Positions 25,767 to 34,889 of a stretch of 64,000 nt of DNA are shown in pieces. The position numbers were made by a program, and so were the translations under genes. Positions within the stretch are counted from its first letter, which is position 1; every line of letters starts with the position of its first letter. The notes beneath the pieces are model-generated. The model saw nothing but the letters and a program-made list of their open reading frames with translations. It searched no databases and was not told the DNA's origin. Source of the DNA: Deltaproteobacteria bacterium (GTDB lineage: Bacteria > Myxococcota > Kuafuiibacteriia > Kuafuiibacteriales > Kuafuiibacteriaceae); NCBI GenBank assembly GCA_016713425.1, contig JADJPE010000005.1, positions 6,740,001 to 6,804,000 of the forward strand. The letters are read 5' to 3'.

Positions 25767-26782
25767 GGGTCGCTCGCCTTAGGCTGAGAACGTGGCCAGA
25801 GGTCCCAAAGCTCGCGAGTGCCAAAAAGGCCTTGGGGTCGCAGTAGCATCAGAGCCACCAACGTTGCGCCATAGATCGGCATTCGGAGCTGATCGACTCT
25901 CTGCGCCAAATCGGTGCCTTCAGCCCCCGATGTCAGCACCGTACGGAGTTGCTCGGGCAACAGCGTCAAAATAATGGCGGTCAGAACCGCACCCGTCGTT
26001 GAGCCAAGACCGCCCGCGACGATCATCACCACGATCTCCATCGATTTCACGAAGGTGAATGAGCTCGGATTGATGATGGGCACGAAGTGGGCAAACAAGG
26101 CGCCCGCAACGCCGGCAAAGAAAGAGGACACGACAAAGGCTCGAACCTTGTAGCCCGTGGTGTCCACACCCATCGCCTCCGCTGCAACTTCGTCCTCTCG
26201 GATCGCCAAGAGCGAACGTCCATGGGAGGACGAAACGATGCGCCGCGCCACGAGAATCGTCAGGAAGGCGGCCATCCATACCGCGAGCAGACTGGACCGC
26301 TGAGGAATGCCGCGCAGCCCGAGTGCGCGCCCAAGAGCCTCCGTATTTTGGAGAAACACCCGAATGATCTCTCCGAAGCCCAGCGTCACGATCGCGAGAT
26401 AATCGCCGCGAAGCCGGAGGGAGGGCAGCCCAACGAGGAATCCAAACAAAGCCGCCAACATCCCACCGAAGACAACCGCCACAAGGAAGATCACTTGGTC
26501 GGAAACCACTTCGGGCAAGAACACGAGCTGTACACCGGCGAGCGCCCGGCTGAAATACCCGGCCGCGTAGGCCCCGACCGCCATGAAACCCGCGTGACCG
26601 ATCGAAAACTGGCCGGTGATCCCATTTACGATGTTGAGCGAGACAGCCAGAATCACGTTCACCCCGGTAATAGACGCGAGGTAGATGAAGAACGGCATGT
26701 CCGTGGTCGCGTACGTGAGCACGCTCAGAATGGGCAGAACAACGAGAACCGGCAGCGGTCCCTTGATCCATTCACGCGACAT
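25763..26782 (-). CDS. livM: Branched-chain amino-acid ABC transporter permease, LivM type
   Basis: A 339-residue inner-membrane permease with about nine helices. It shows the LivM features NIVNGITGQFSIGHAGFMAVGAY near the N-terminus, LPSLRLRGDYLAIVTLGFGEI (the EAA-like loop region), and GGLGSTTGAVLTAIIL. It pairs with LivH to form the channel for leucine, isoleucine, valine or related amides and aromatic acids; the substrate cannot be fixed from the permease. It begins directly after the stop of livH and ends four bases into livGF. Confidence 0.93.
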   Translation of the reverse strand: MSREWIKGPLPVLVVLPILSVLTYATTDMPFFIYLASITGVNVILAVSLNIVNGITGQFSIGHAGFMAVGAYAAGYFSRALAGVQLVFLPEVVSDQVIFLVAVVFGGMLAALFGFLVGLPSLRLRGDYLAIVTLGFGEIIRVFLQNTEALGRALGLRGIPQRSSLLAVWMAAFLTILVARRIVSSSHGRSLLAIREDEVAAEAMGVDTTGYKVRAFVVSSFFAGVAGALFAHFVPIINPSSFTFVKSMEIVVMIVAGGLGSTTGAVLTAIILTLLPEQLRTVLTSGAEGTDLAQRVDQLRMPIYGATLVALMLLRPQGLFGTRELWDLWPRSQPKASDP

Positions 26783-27703
26783 CTAGACTTTCTCCGCCAC
26801 GGCCTTCCCGAAGAGCCCTTCGGGTCGCCCAAGCAACACGACGATCAGAAAGCCAAACGCCACCGCGTCTCGCCATGTGGACGCCGTGTAGCCCACGACG
26901 AACTCCTCGATCAGTCCCAGCAGCAATCCGCCCACCACGGCGCCAGGCACATGGCCAATGCCACCGATCACCGCCGCGACAAACGCTTTGAGTCCGACGT
27001 AGAGCCCCATCATCGGCTGCACCGCCGTATCCTTGATCGCGTAGAGAAGCCCAGCACACGCGGCGAGCGACGAGCCCAAAATGAAAGTCCCCGAGATGAC
27101 GCGGTCGGTCGCGATGCCCATCAGTCCCGCCGTCTTGGGGTCAAAGCTCACCGCGCGCATCGCCCGGCCAAAGCGCGTGCGGTACACCAAGAACTGAAGG
27201 CCAAGCATCATGACGATCGCGATCGCGAAAGAGATAACCTGCCAGTTCCAAATGACGATGTCGTAGTCCCCGACGACGAACAGCTCGTGAGGCCGGATGA
27301 TCTCGGGAAACGCGCGCGGCGCCGCGCCCGGCAAGAAGCCCATATCGAGCTGAAACCCGTAAGAAAGCGTAAAAGAAATACCGATCGACGTAATCAACGC
27401 CGTAAGACGCGGTTTCTCTCGAAGAGGCCGATAACCAAACCGTTCGACGAGAAATCCAACGAGGCCACACCCCGCCATCGCGACGCTGAAGACAAGAAGC
27501 ACCCCGAGGAAGCTGCTGGCATCGTCACCGCCGAGACTCTGGGCCACGGCGTAGCCCATGTAGCAACCCACCATCATGACATCGCCGTGCGCGAAGTTGA
27601 TGAGCTTCAGGACACCGTAAACCATCGTGTAGCCGAGAGCTACGAGCGCATAGATGGTTCCGCTGGCGATTCCGTTGATGAGATGCTGGGCGAAGTCAGA
27701 CAT
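26783..27703 (-). CDS. livH: Branched-chain amino-acid ABC transporter permease, LivH type
   Basis: A 306-residue inner-membrane permease beginning QHLINGIASGTIYALVALGY, followed by YGVLKLINFAHGDVMMVG, LTALITSIGISFTLSYGFQL, KTAGLMGIATDRVISGTF and AAVIGGIGHVPGAVVGGL. All are typical of LivH. It is the first permease after the substrate-binding lipoprotein gene, with 15 bases between, and abuts livM without a gap. Confidence 0.93.
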   Translation of the reverse strand: MSDFAQHLINGIASGTIYALVALGYTMVYGVLKLINFAHGDVMMVGCYMGYAVAQSLGGDDASSFLGVLLVFSVAMAGCGLVGFLVERFGYRPLREKPRLTALITSIGISFTLSYGFQLDMGFLPGAAPRAFPEIIRPHELFVVGDYDIVIWNWQVISFAIAIVMMLGLQFLVYRTRFGRAMRAVSFDPKTAGLMGIATDRVISGTFILGSSLAACAGLLYAIKDTAVQPMMGLYVGLKAFVAAVIGGIGHVPGAVVGGLLLGLIEEFVVGYTASTWRDAVAFGFLIVVLLGRPEGLFGKAVAEKV

Positions 27704-27718
27704 CGAGGTTCGCAGTCC

Positions 27719-29086
27719 TCACGCGTCCGGTTGAATCGTGGTCACGTACTCAAGCGTGCCGTTTCCAACTTTCAGCACAACAGCCGGTTTGACCGCGTTC
27801 CGCTTGTCGTTCAGCGAAATGCGACCCGCCACCCCTGGGAAGTCTTTGGTCGCCGCGATCGCATCACGCACCGAGGGGCCCGACAGGTCTTTCGCTCGCG
27901 CGAGCGCGTCCGCCGCGACCATCGCCGCATCATACCCAAGCGCCGCAAGCGAATCCGGCGTCGCCCCGTAGGCGGCCTTATACTTCTCGCGGAAGGCCTT
28001 TGCCGCCGGAGATGGATCGTTCATCGCGTAGTGGTTCGACAAATAGCTCCCTTCGATCGCCGTACCCCCGAGCTCGAACAGCTTCGCCGACTCCCAACCA
28101 TCGCTCCCAAGCAGGACCGATTTCACGCCAAGCTGCTTGGCTTGGCGCGCAATAAGACCAACATCGGTGTAGTAGCCGGGGATGTAGAGGACATCGGGCT
28201 TGGTGCGACGAATCGCGGTGAGCTGAGCCCGAAAGTCCGTATCGCCCTGCGCATAGGCCTCCGTCGAAACGACCTTCCCGCCCAATTTCGTGAACTGCTC
28301 GGTGAAGACTTCGGTCAAGCCGATGGAATAGTCGGACTTCTGATCCTTGAGGATGGCCGCACTGGTCGCTTTGAGGTGGTCCCGAGCAAACTTGGCCATC
28401 ACGAAGCCCTGGAACGGGTCGATGAAGCAGACCCGAAAGATGTAGTCGCCCACCTCGGTCACTTTTGGGTTCGTGGAGGAAGGGGAGATCATCGGAACTT
28501 GAGAAGCCTGGGCCTTGGGTGCCATGGCGAGCGAGTTGGTCGAAGCGACCTCGCCCAAAATCAGGACGACCTTGTCCTGCGCAATGAGGCGAGTCATGGC
28601 GTTCGCCGACTCCTCAGGCTTTCCCTGGTTGTCGTAGACGCGAACGGCCAGCTTCTTGCCTCTTACGCCGCCCTTCTCGTTGATGTCGCGGATCGCGAGC
28701 TCGATGCCGTTCCGCGTGGAGATGCCAAAAGTGGCCTGGGCCCCAGTCAAGGACCCGACCTCGCCGAGCAGAATGACATCCCCACCCTCAGGCGCGCCCA
28801 ACGCGGCGGCCGCACTGTCGGAGGCCGGTTTCTCCGCGGCGGCGGCCTCGGCCCCAGCCCCAGCCCCAGCCGTAGCCGCTTGCCCCGAGTGCACGGCTTG
28901 CCCAGCCCCAGTCTTCGAGACCTCCGCGCGTTCGGGCGACGCTTCGGAGGCACCCTCACCCGGCTTCTTCTGGCACGCCACGACCAGCGCCATCCCGAGC
29001 CCGAGACATAGAACGAGCGGTCTCGAGCCGGCGCCTTTCGGCCGGTTTGATTTCAATGAGTCGGAGATCAATCGCAGTGCAGACAT
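27719..29086 (-). CDS. livK: Substrate-binding lipoprotein of the Liv ABC transporter
   Basis: A lipoprotein signal (LVLCLGLGMALVVACQKK; Cys with VVA before it) is followed by an Ala/Gly/Glu-rich tether with a (AG)-type repeat of about 50 residues, then a type I periplasmic binding protein: ILLGEVGSLTGAQATFG, NGIELAIRDINEKGGVRGK, VYDNQGKPEESANAMTRLI, DVLYIPGYYTDVGLIARQ and AALGYDAAMVAADAL. GAGGTGGGA precedes the ATG. It captures the amino acid for LivH/LivM. It is divergent from ppk2, with about 185 bases for both promoters. Confidence 0.93.
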   Translation of the reverse strand: MSALRLISDSLKSNRPKGAGSRPLVLCLGLGMALVVACQKKPGEGASEASPERAEVSKTGAGQAVHSGQAATAGAGAGAEAAAAEKPASDSAAAALGAPEGGDVILLGEVGSLTGAQATFGISTRNGIELAIRDINEKGGVRGKKLAVRVYDNQGKPEESANAMTRLIAQDKVVLILGEVASTNSLAMAPKAQASQVPMISPSSTNPKVTEVGDYIFRVCFIDPFQGFVMAKFARDHLKATSAAILKDQKSDYSIGLTEVFTEQFTKLGGKVVSTEAYAQGDTDFRAQLTAIRRTKPDVLYIPGYYTDVGLIARQAKQLGVKSVLLGSDGWESAKLFELGGTAIEGSYLSNHYAMNDPSPAAKAFREKYKAAYGATPDSLAALGYDAAMVAADALARAKDLSGPSVRDAIAATKDFPGVAGRISLNDKRNAVKPAVVLKVGNGTLEYVTTIQPDA

Positions 29087-29270
29087 CAGTGGGTCCCACC
29101 TCGGGGCGTGGTGTTTCTATGGAGAAGGAAGCAGGGCGGTCAAGTCACCTCCGCCCCGAGGCCCAATTTCCGTATTCGGTGGGCAATCCCCGGCCTCGAT
29201 AGAGCGTCGATGGAACGCGGGGCAACGCGTCTTGTGCGCGACCCGAACCTGGTATGGTTGAGCCACCGCG

Positions 29271-30167
29271 ATGAAGCATGCGAAGCACTTCACTCCCATC
29301 AAGAGCCCCCACCTCGTGCCCTTCGAGGGCGAATTCAGGCTCAAAGAAGTAAGCCACGATCCTCCGCCCGACGCCCCGAAGCGACATCACTGTGAACGAG
29401 AAATGCGAGACCGGATCGAGGAGATGCAGAAGCTCCAAAGCCGCCTCTACGCCGACGATGCGTACGCCCTGCTGCTCATCTTTCAGGCCATGGACGCCGC
29501 TGGCAAGGACGGGACGATCCGAGCCGTCATGACCGGCATCAATCCGGCCGGATGCCAAGTCTTCAGCTTCAAGAAACCATCGGCCGAGGAGCTCGATCAT
29601 GACTTCCTATGGCGAACCACGAAGTGCCTTCCCGAACGAGGTCGGATCGGCATCTTCAATCGAAGCTACTACGAAGATGTCTTGGTGCAACGCGTGCACC
29701 CCGAATGGCTCAACAACCAGCGCGTCCCGGGCATCGCCGATCTAGCGCCGGACGCCGTCTTCGAAGACCGCTACGACTCCATCCGAGACCACGAACGTCA
29801 CCTCGCTCGCAACGGAACCGTCATCCTGAAATTCTTCTTGAACGTGTCCAAGGAAGAGCAACGGCAGCGGTTCCTCGACCGAATCAACGAGCCCAAGTCA
29901 AACTGGAAATTCAGCGCCGCTGACATCCAAGAGCGAGGTCACTGGTCAGACTACATGGCAGCCTACGAGACGGCCCTCAACGCGACTTCGCGACCTTGGG
30001 CTCCGTGGTACGCCATACCGGCGGACAACAAGCCCTACATGCGTCTCGCCGTCTGCGACATCATTGCGGCGAGGCTCGAGTCGCTCGACTTGAGCTACCC
30101 TAAGGTCGGAAACGAACAACGCGCGATGCTCCTCGATGCGAAGAAGCACCTCGAAGCCGAGGCGTGA
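29271..30167 (+). CDS. ppk2: Polyphosphate kinase 2 family phosphotransferase
   Basis: A 298-residue PPK2 domain. Key elements are FQAMDAAGKDGTIRAVM (Walker A), RGRIGIFNRSYYEDVLVQRVHP (Walker B region, quoted in part), the lid-side KFFLNVSKEEQRQRF and the C-terminal PWYAIPADNKPYMRLAVCDI. PPK2 proteins move phosphate between polyphosphate and nucleoside mono- or diphosphates. The short N-terminus and single domain suggest the class that phosphorylates both AMP and ADP, though that is inference. It stands alone, divergent from livK, and the ribosome site is weak. Confidence 0.92.
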   Translation: MKHAKHFTPIKSPHLVPFEGEFRLKEVSHDPPPDAPKRHHCEREMRDRIEEMQKLQSRLYADDAYALLLIFQAMDAAGKDGTIRAVMTGINPAGCQVFSFKKPSAEELDHDFLWRTTKCLPERGRIGIFNRSYYEDVLVQRVHPEWLNNQRVPGIADLAPDAVFEDRYDSIRDHERHLARNGTVILKFFLNVSKEEQRQRFLDRINEPKSNWKFSAADIQERGHWSDYMAAYETALNATSRPWAPWYAIPADNKPYMRLAVCDIIAARLESLDLSYPKVGNEQRAMLLDAKKHLEAEA

Positions 30168-30200
30168 AGTCAACGATGTCAAGCTAGATCCTATATCCGC

Positions 30201-30629
30201 TCAGATGCACGGTTTCGTGCTGAAGTCGCGGTGGCCCCGGTCAGGCCAACAACGCAGGCTCTGTCGCGCATCGTCGATCTTCAAGGTTCGCTGGTCAGTC
30301 TCCTTGAATGTGAGCGCGTATCGGTAGCCAGAGATCGAGTCATCATCAGCAAGATCGTCGAAGAAGGCCGTGGCACTTAGACCATTCGGCGTTCGCGTGA
30401 TCTCGAGCAGCGTGGTGGCAGGCATGCTCTCGGGAGCCAAGGTCATGAGTGCTGCAACCACGGCGCGATGGTTCCCGACGCCACGCGCAATTTCCTTCTC
30501 AAGCATCTCGGAAGCGGCCGACGCGTCGAAGACGGCCGTGTCTTCGACACGCACCAGAGCGAGCGGCGTTTTTTCGCTGCAACCGGCGAGTACCAACGCG
30601 GCGGTCACGAGGAACAGGCATGGCCTCAT
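30201..30629 (-). CDS. Small hypothetical lipoprotein
   Basis: A 142-residue protein with a clear lipoprotein signal, FLVTAALVLAGCSEK. The mature part is not recognised: it starts with LALVRVEDTAVFDASAASEM, has LLEITRTPNGLSATAFFDD and ends with two cysteines (SLRCWPDR, STKPCI) that may pair. It is convergent with ppk2 and 35 bases downstream of the carbonic anhydrase gene on the same strand. Confidence 0.7.
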   Translation of the reverse strand: MRPCLFLVTAALVLAGCSEKTPLALVRVEDTAVFDASAASEMLEKEIARGVGNHRAVVAALMTLAPESMPATTLLEITRTPNGLSATAFFDDLADDDSISGYRYALTFKETDQRTLKIDDARQSLRCWPDRGHRDFSTKPCI

Positions 30630-30664
30630 AAGGCGGGCTGTGTATCACAACGCCTCCATTCTGT

Positions 30665-31219
30665 TTAGACGAGTGTAGAGGTTGCCAGGACATCCTGCCC
30701 CAAACCGTACGCCCGTCGATACGCGTCCGTGACGCTCACGTAGTGCGGCGCCGACCGGGCGAGACGGGCCCGCTCGTCGTCGGTCAGGGGTCGAACCGGA
30801 CGCGCGGGCGCCCCGATCGCGAGCATCTGCGGCGGGATTATGGTGCCCTCCGTGACGATGGCACCCGCGCCGACGAGGGCGCCCTGCCCGACCACCGCGC
30901 GGTCCATCACAATGGCCCCCATCCCGATGAGCGCACCATCTTCGATGGTGCAACCATGCAGCATCACGCGATGGCCGATCGTGACGTCATTGCCAACGAG
31001 GGTTGCGTGCTTGCCCGTCGTGACGTGCACGACGGAGTTGTCTTGAATATTCGTGCGGTCTCCAACGCGAATATGGAAGACATCACCTCGAACAACCGTC
31101 CCGAACCAGACGGAACAAGAAACGCCGAGCTCCACGTCGCCGATGACCATCGCACCGGGCGCGATCCAACAATCGCTCGCGACGCGAGGAAGGATGTCTT
31201 TGTAAGCAAGCAAGGGCAT
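30665..31219 (-). CDS. Gamma-class carbonic anhydrase family protein
   Basis: A 184-residue left-handed beta-helix made of hexapeptide repeats (DVELGVSCSVWFGTVVRGD, IRVGDRTNIQDNSVVHV, VTIGHRVMLHGCTIEDGALI, IGMGAIVMDRAVV). The three zinc-binding histidines of the YrdA/PaaY/CaiE-like carbonic anhydrase group are visible in NSVVHVT and GHRVMLHG. The enzymes hydrate CO2 or act as metal-bound acyltransferase-like scaffolds. The ATG lacks a clear ribosome site. It follows miaB on the same strand across a short repetitive spacer. Confidence 0.9.
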   Translation of the reverse strand: MPLLAYKDILPRVASDCWIAPGAMVIGDVELGVSCSVWFGTVVRGDVFHIRVGDRTNIQDNSVVHVTTGKHATLVGNDVTIGHRVMLHGCTIEDGALIGMGAIVMDRAVVGQGALVGAGAIVTEGTIIPPQMLAIGAPARPVRPLTDDERARLARSAPHYVSVTDAYRRAYGLGQDVLATSTLV

Positions 31220-31231
31220 CGCGTAATCGAC

Positions 31232-31286
31232 CTCAACAGCTCAACAGCTCAACAGTAGCTCAAGGGCTCAATAGTAGCTCAAGGGC
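31232..31286. repeat. Short direct repeats in the miaB / carbonic anhydrase spacer
   Basis: CTCAACAG units are followed by two copies of AGTAGCTCAAGGGCTCAA-like sequence just downstream of the miaB stop. They occupy most of the spacer. No hairpin terminator is obvious. Confidence 0.7.
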
Positions 31287-32774
31287 TCAGGCGGCGCTCG
31301 AGGACGCAACGGATGTAGCCATGGGTGTCTTCGCAATGGGTGTCGCGCGCAAAGAGTGCCTGAAGGCCTCGACGACCTCGACTTCAAGCATCGTCCCGGG
31401 CAAGAATGAACCATCGATATGGACGGGTCGATTCTGGCCCGAACGACCCGTGCTGCGCGCAGGGTCAGACTTCGAGGGTCCTTCGACCAAGACCTCCAGC
31501 CTCTGGCCCACCATCGACGAAAGCCATTCGCCCGTAATCTGCTCCTGGCGTTCGAGCAGAATGCGGAGTCGACGCGCGCGCTCCTCAAACGGGACCACGC
31601 CGTCGAGCCCTACGGCGCGGGTCCCCGTCCGCTCGCTGTACGCGAAACAAAACGCGGCTTGAAACCGGACCTCTTCAACCAGGGACAATGTGTCTTGAAA
31701 GTCTTTCTCCGTTTCACCGGGGAAGCCGACGATGATGTCGGTTGTGAGCGAGACACTCGGAGCCACCTCGCGCAAACGCCGAACGACGGCAAGGTACTCG
31801 GCGCGCGTGTAGCCACGCCGCATTCGCGCCAAGACGTCGTCACTCCCGGACTGCACCGGAAGGTGCATGTGAGGACAAAGCTCCGGGACGTCGCGAAAGG
31901 CGAGAATCTGCGCATCGGTGAAGTCGGAGGGATGGGGCGAGGTGAAACGGACCCGCCGTACGCCAGGGATGGCCGCAACCTGGGCGAGGAGCTCGTGAAA
32001 AGGCACCTGACCCGACCTCTTCTGCCGCCCATACGCATTGACGGTCTGCCCGAGAAGGACAATCTCCTGGCTACCGCGCGCCGCCAACCATTGAACCTCG
32101 TCGAGGATGTCGGCCGCATCGCGACTGACCTCCCGGCCGCGCGTGAACGGAACGATGCAGAAGGTACAAAACTTGTCACAGCCCTTCATCACGCTCACGT
32201 AGGCGCTGACGGGCACAGAAGACGCATCCGTCAACCGCGGGAACGCAAACTCGCTGCGACTCAAGAACTCCGTCTCGCTCACGCGTCGCCGGGTCTGTTG
32301 CACCTCACGGACCAGCTCCGGAAGTCGGGCGATATGGTCGGGTCCGAAAACAATGTCGATATGCGGCGCTCGAGCCAGGAGACTCTTGCCTTCCTGCTGG
32401 GCCACGCAACCAGCTATCGCGAGGACGGCGTCGGGCCGCTTTTCCTTGATGAACTTCAGCGACCCCGCCGCCGACAGCAGCTTGTGCTCCGCCTTCTCCC
32501 GAATGCTGCAACTGTTCAAGACGATCAGGTCCGCGATCTCCGGATCTTCGGTGGGCGCGTACCCTTCGGCCGCCATGAGACCCACCATGCGTTCCGAATC
32601 ATGCGCATTCATCTGGCAGCCGAATGTATCGACAAAGACCCGACGCGGCTCGAGACTCGAGCGATAGGCCGAGGCGTCGCTCGTCCCAAGTGCGCCGGGG
32701 GCGTCCCCATGCCCCTCTTCGTGGGGCAAATCGGGGGGCACGGCGTCGTCCAGAACTCTAAGCTTCGTCGTCAC
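31287..32774 (-). CDS. miaB: tRNA-2-methylthio-N6-dimethylallyladenosine synthase MiaB
   Basis: A radical-SAM methylthiotransferase that modifies A37 of tRNAs. The N-terminal UPF0004 domain has VDTFGCQMNAHDSERM; further cysteines lie in NSCSIREKAEHKL and IAGCVAQQEG for the second cluster. The radical-SAM motif is MKGCDKFCTFCIVPF, followed by EIVLLGQTVNAYG, RVRFTSPHPSDFT and DIIVGFPGETEKDFQ. A C-terminal TRAM region (LEVLVEGPSKSD, VHIDGSFLPGTMLEVEV) ends the protein. The start is GTG at 32774 with about 40 residues before the conserved core. Confidence 0.95.
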   Translation of the reverse strand: MTTKLRVLDDAVPPDLPHEEGHGDAPGALGTSDASAYRSSLEPRRVFVDTFGCQMNAHDSERMVGLMAAEGYAPTEDPEIADLIVLNSCSIREKAEHKLLSAAGSLKFIKEKRPDAVLAIAGCVAQQEGKSLLARAPHIDIVFGPDHIARLPELVREVQQTRRRVSETEFLSRSEFAFPRLTDASSVPVSAYVSVMKGCDKFCTFCIVPFTRGREVSRDAADILDEVQWLAARGSQEIVLLGQTVNAYGRQKRSGQVPFHELLAQVAAIPGVRRVRFTSPHPSDFTDAQILAFRDVPELCPHMHLPVQSGSDDVLARMRRGYTRAEYLAVVRRLREVAPSVSLTTDIIVGFPGETEKDFQDTLSLVEEVRFQAAFCFAYSERTGTRAVGLDGVVPFEERARRLRILLERQEQITGEWLSSMVGQRLEVLVEGPSKSDPARSTGRSGQNRPVHIDGSFLPGTMLEVEVVEAFRHSLRATPIAKTPMATSVASSSAA

Positions 32775-32837
32775 TGAACGACGCAGTGTACGTCAAACGG
32801 CTCGGCGACAGTCAAGAACTTCAGCCGCACCAATGAC

Positions 32838-34435
32838 CTACGGCCAAAACTCCGCGATCAGCTCCAGGTGAGGCGTCTGCGGGTACAGCTCGAACATCCG
32901 GAGTCGACGCAAGCTTAGGCCGTGCCGCCCGAGTCGGCCAACGTCTCGGGCAAAAGTGGCCGGCGCACAACTCACGTAGATGAGACCCCGTGGAAGAAGC
33001 GCGCCGATACGCGCCACGACATCCTCCGAAAGCCCCTCTCGGGGCGGGTCCACGAACATGATCTTCCCGATGCCCTTGAGTTTCTCGAGACGGCTGGTCT
33101 CGGGGAACGGGCTCGAGGAGAAGAGCGCCTTGGACGCCACAAGAGGCTGAGGCGAAGGCGAAGACGAAGACGAAGACGAAGGCGAAGGCGAAGGCGGAGA
33201 CGAACGCGAAGACGATGGCGGATGTTCCGGACGGGCCGAGAGGGCGCGAAGCGCTTCCTCGGCTGAACACGTGACCACTTCGACGTTCAACAGTCCGAGC
33301 CGGCGGAGAAGCGCGCTGGCATCGGTGCTCGCCTCCACGGCGAGGACGTCGTGAGCCCACTTCGAGAGAAGGCGCGTGAAATTGCCACTTCCGGCGTAGA
33401 GTTCGAGGACGCACTCGTCCTCCAAGCGGCGCTCAGTCGTCCACGAGGCGAGAACGGCATCAACATGGGCGAGCATGGCCTCGTTTCCCTTGGGGTTCGA
33501 CTGCGAAAAGACCGCCGCTGACCGAGCCATGGGCCCAGCGCTGTCTTCGACAATCCGAGCGTCTTCGGGGTCGCAAGAGGCCACGTCGAAGCCGGCGTCC
33601 CGAAGCTGCGCTTCGAAGGAAGAAAGCGCAGGAGAAAGCGCGATGGGCAGAAGCTCCGAACTGCAAGCAAGCATCGAAACCTCCCCCTCGAACGGCCTTG
33701 CTCGCCCCCGCTCCCGCCCCCGCCCCGCCCCCGCTCCCGCCCCCGCTCCCGCCCCCGCCCGCGCCCCCGTGCCGGAGCTCCGGCCGCGGCCGCGGCCGCG
33801 ATCCGAACAAGCGCACTCCGAAGGCGGGAGAGCGCCTGGTTCAGGGGTTCGACGAGAATAGGACAATGCTCGACGTCGACGAGATCACGACGTCTGAACC
33901 CGCGGTATCCGATGCAGACGGAGTCCGCCTGAATCTCGACCGCGAACCTCACGCGCGCTCGATAGTGAAAGGCATCGCCTGACCACGGAGCCAACATCTC
34001 ATAGCGATCTGATGGGACCCCTCCGATGCGCCGAATCAACGCCTGCAGACCTTCGAACTTGCTCTTGAGCTGCATGTCGTAGCGAACATGCTGAAGGGCG
34101 CACCCTCCGCACCGATCCGTGAGCGCGCAGGGAGGCTCGACGCGCGCCCGGGACGGGCGCAGAACGCGAACAAGATCCGCGCGCACAAACGACTTGTTCG
34201 ACCGCGCCACGGCCGCTTCGACCGATTCCTGCGGCGCAGCCCCTCGAACGAACACAACGCGTCCATCGACCGCCCTTGCGGTAGCATCGCCGCCCGGCGC
34301 CAAGAGAGCGTCCGTTTCCAAGCAGAGGCGGTCCGGCTCCCCACTCGCCTCCATCGCCACCGACGACCTCTGCGGTCCCGACAAGCCATCTTGGCCTGGA
34401 CGACGCCGACCTCGACTCAAGCGAGATCTAGCCAT
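32838..34435 (-). pseudogene. RumA/TrmA-family RNA uracil-5-methyltransferase split by a one-base frameshift
   Basis: Two overlapping minus-strand frames together make one protein. The first (from 34435) has the TRAM region, the iron-sulfur cysteines in PPCALTDRCGGCALQH, and FHYRARVRFAVEI. The second continues with ELYAGSGNFTRLLSKWA (SAM motif), MFVDPPREGLSEDVV and LIYVSCAPATFARDV with the catalytic Cys. The switch falls in a CCCGCC/CCCGCT hexamer array (33703-33772) where one unit near 33722-33730 has five bases; restoring one base joins the frames exactly. A second low-complexity insert (Ser/Pro-rich) precedes the catalytic part. It may be a real slippage mutation, a switchable gene or a sequencing error. 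The 5' end overlaps the PilZ gene by eight bases; M at 34354 is another possible start. Confidence 0.8.
33703..33772. repeat. Hexamer repeat array with one five-base unit in the methyltransferase gene
   Basis: About eleven CGCCCC or CGCTCC units in a row, coding Arg-Gly or Ala-Gly repeats on the minus strand depending on frame. One unit near 33722-33730 lacks a base and shifts the frame. Confidence 0.88.
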
Positions 34436-34787
34436 CTTCCGACGTGGGCTCGCCAGAGGCCTTCACCATGCCCACGAGGCGTTCGAGCTCGAGACGGACG
34501 CGGTCATCGAAATCGACGAACTCGACGCCCATGCCCGGAGGGTGCTTGTCCTTGTCGCGCAGCGTGGACACCCACTTCACGACACCATCAAGCGCGAAGG
34601 GCGCTTCGCCCCCAGGGACGGTCAGCCGGAGTCGAACACGCTCACCCACATCGAGAGGCAGCGACGTCCGAATGAATGTGCCACCCTTCGAGATGTTTCT
34701 TGTGTAGTCCGTAATGAAACTCCCGACCGTGCGGTAATCGATTTTGACCTCCACGGGCAGGCGTGGCTCACGGCGGTTTTCGTCCAC
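34428..34787 (-). CDS. PilZ-domain protein (cyclic-di-GMP binding type)
   Basis: A 119-residue single PilZ domain. The binding motif RREPR (RxxxR) is near the N-terminus and NISKGGTFI (the second motif, [D/N]xSxxG) follows about 20 residues later. VRLRLTVPGGEAPFALDGVV and PPGMGVEFVDF complete the fold. It probably binds cyclic-di-GMP and acts on motility or surface structures, as in other myxobacterial PilZ proteins. The GTG start at 34787 has GAGG about nine bases upstream. It overlaps the methyltransferase gene by eight bases. Confidence 0.88.
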   Translation of the reverse strand: MDENRREPRLPVEVKIDYRTVGSFITDYTRNISKGGTFIRTSLPLDVGERVRLRLTVPGGEAPFALDGVVKWVSTLRDKDKHPPGMGVEFVDFDDRVRLELERLVGMVKASGEPTSEDG

Positions 34788-34889
34788 GGGTGTAACCTCG
34801 CTCGACGCCGCAGTTTCGGCAACCCCCCTCTTCCAGTTGACGGCTAGGCGTTTTTGACCTCAGGCCGCCCCGAGGGTAGGAGCCAGTCG

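Noticed and set aside
26087..29011. Very long plus-strand open frame (974 codons) opposite livM, livH and livK
   Set aside because: It is the antisense shadow of three clear transporter genes; it is full of Arg and His and has no domain or ribosome site.
31419..32777. Long plus-strand frame opposite miaB
   Set aside because: Antisense of a universally conserved gene with radical-SAM motifs on the minus strand.
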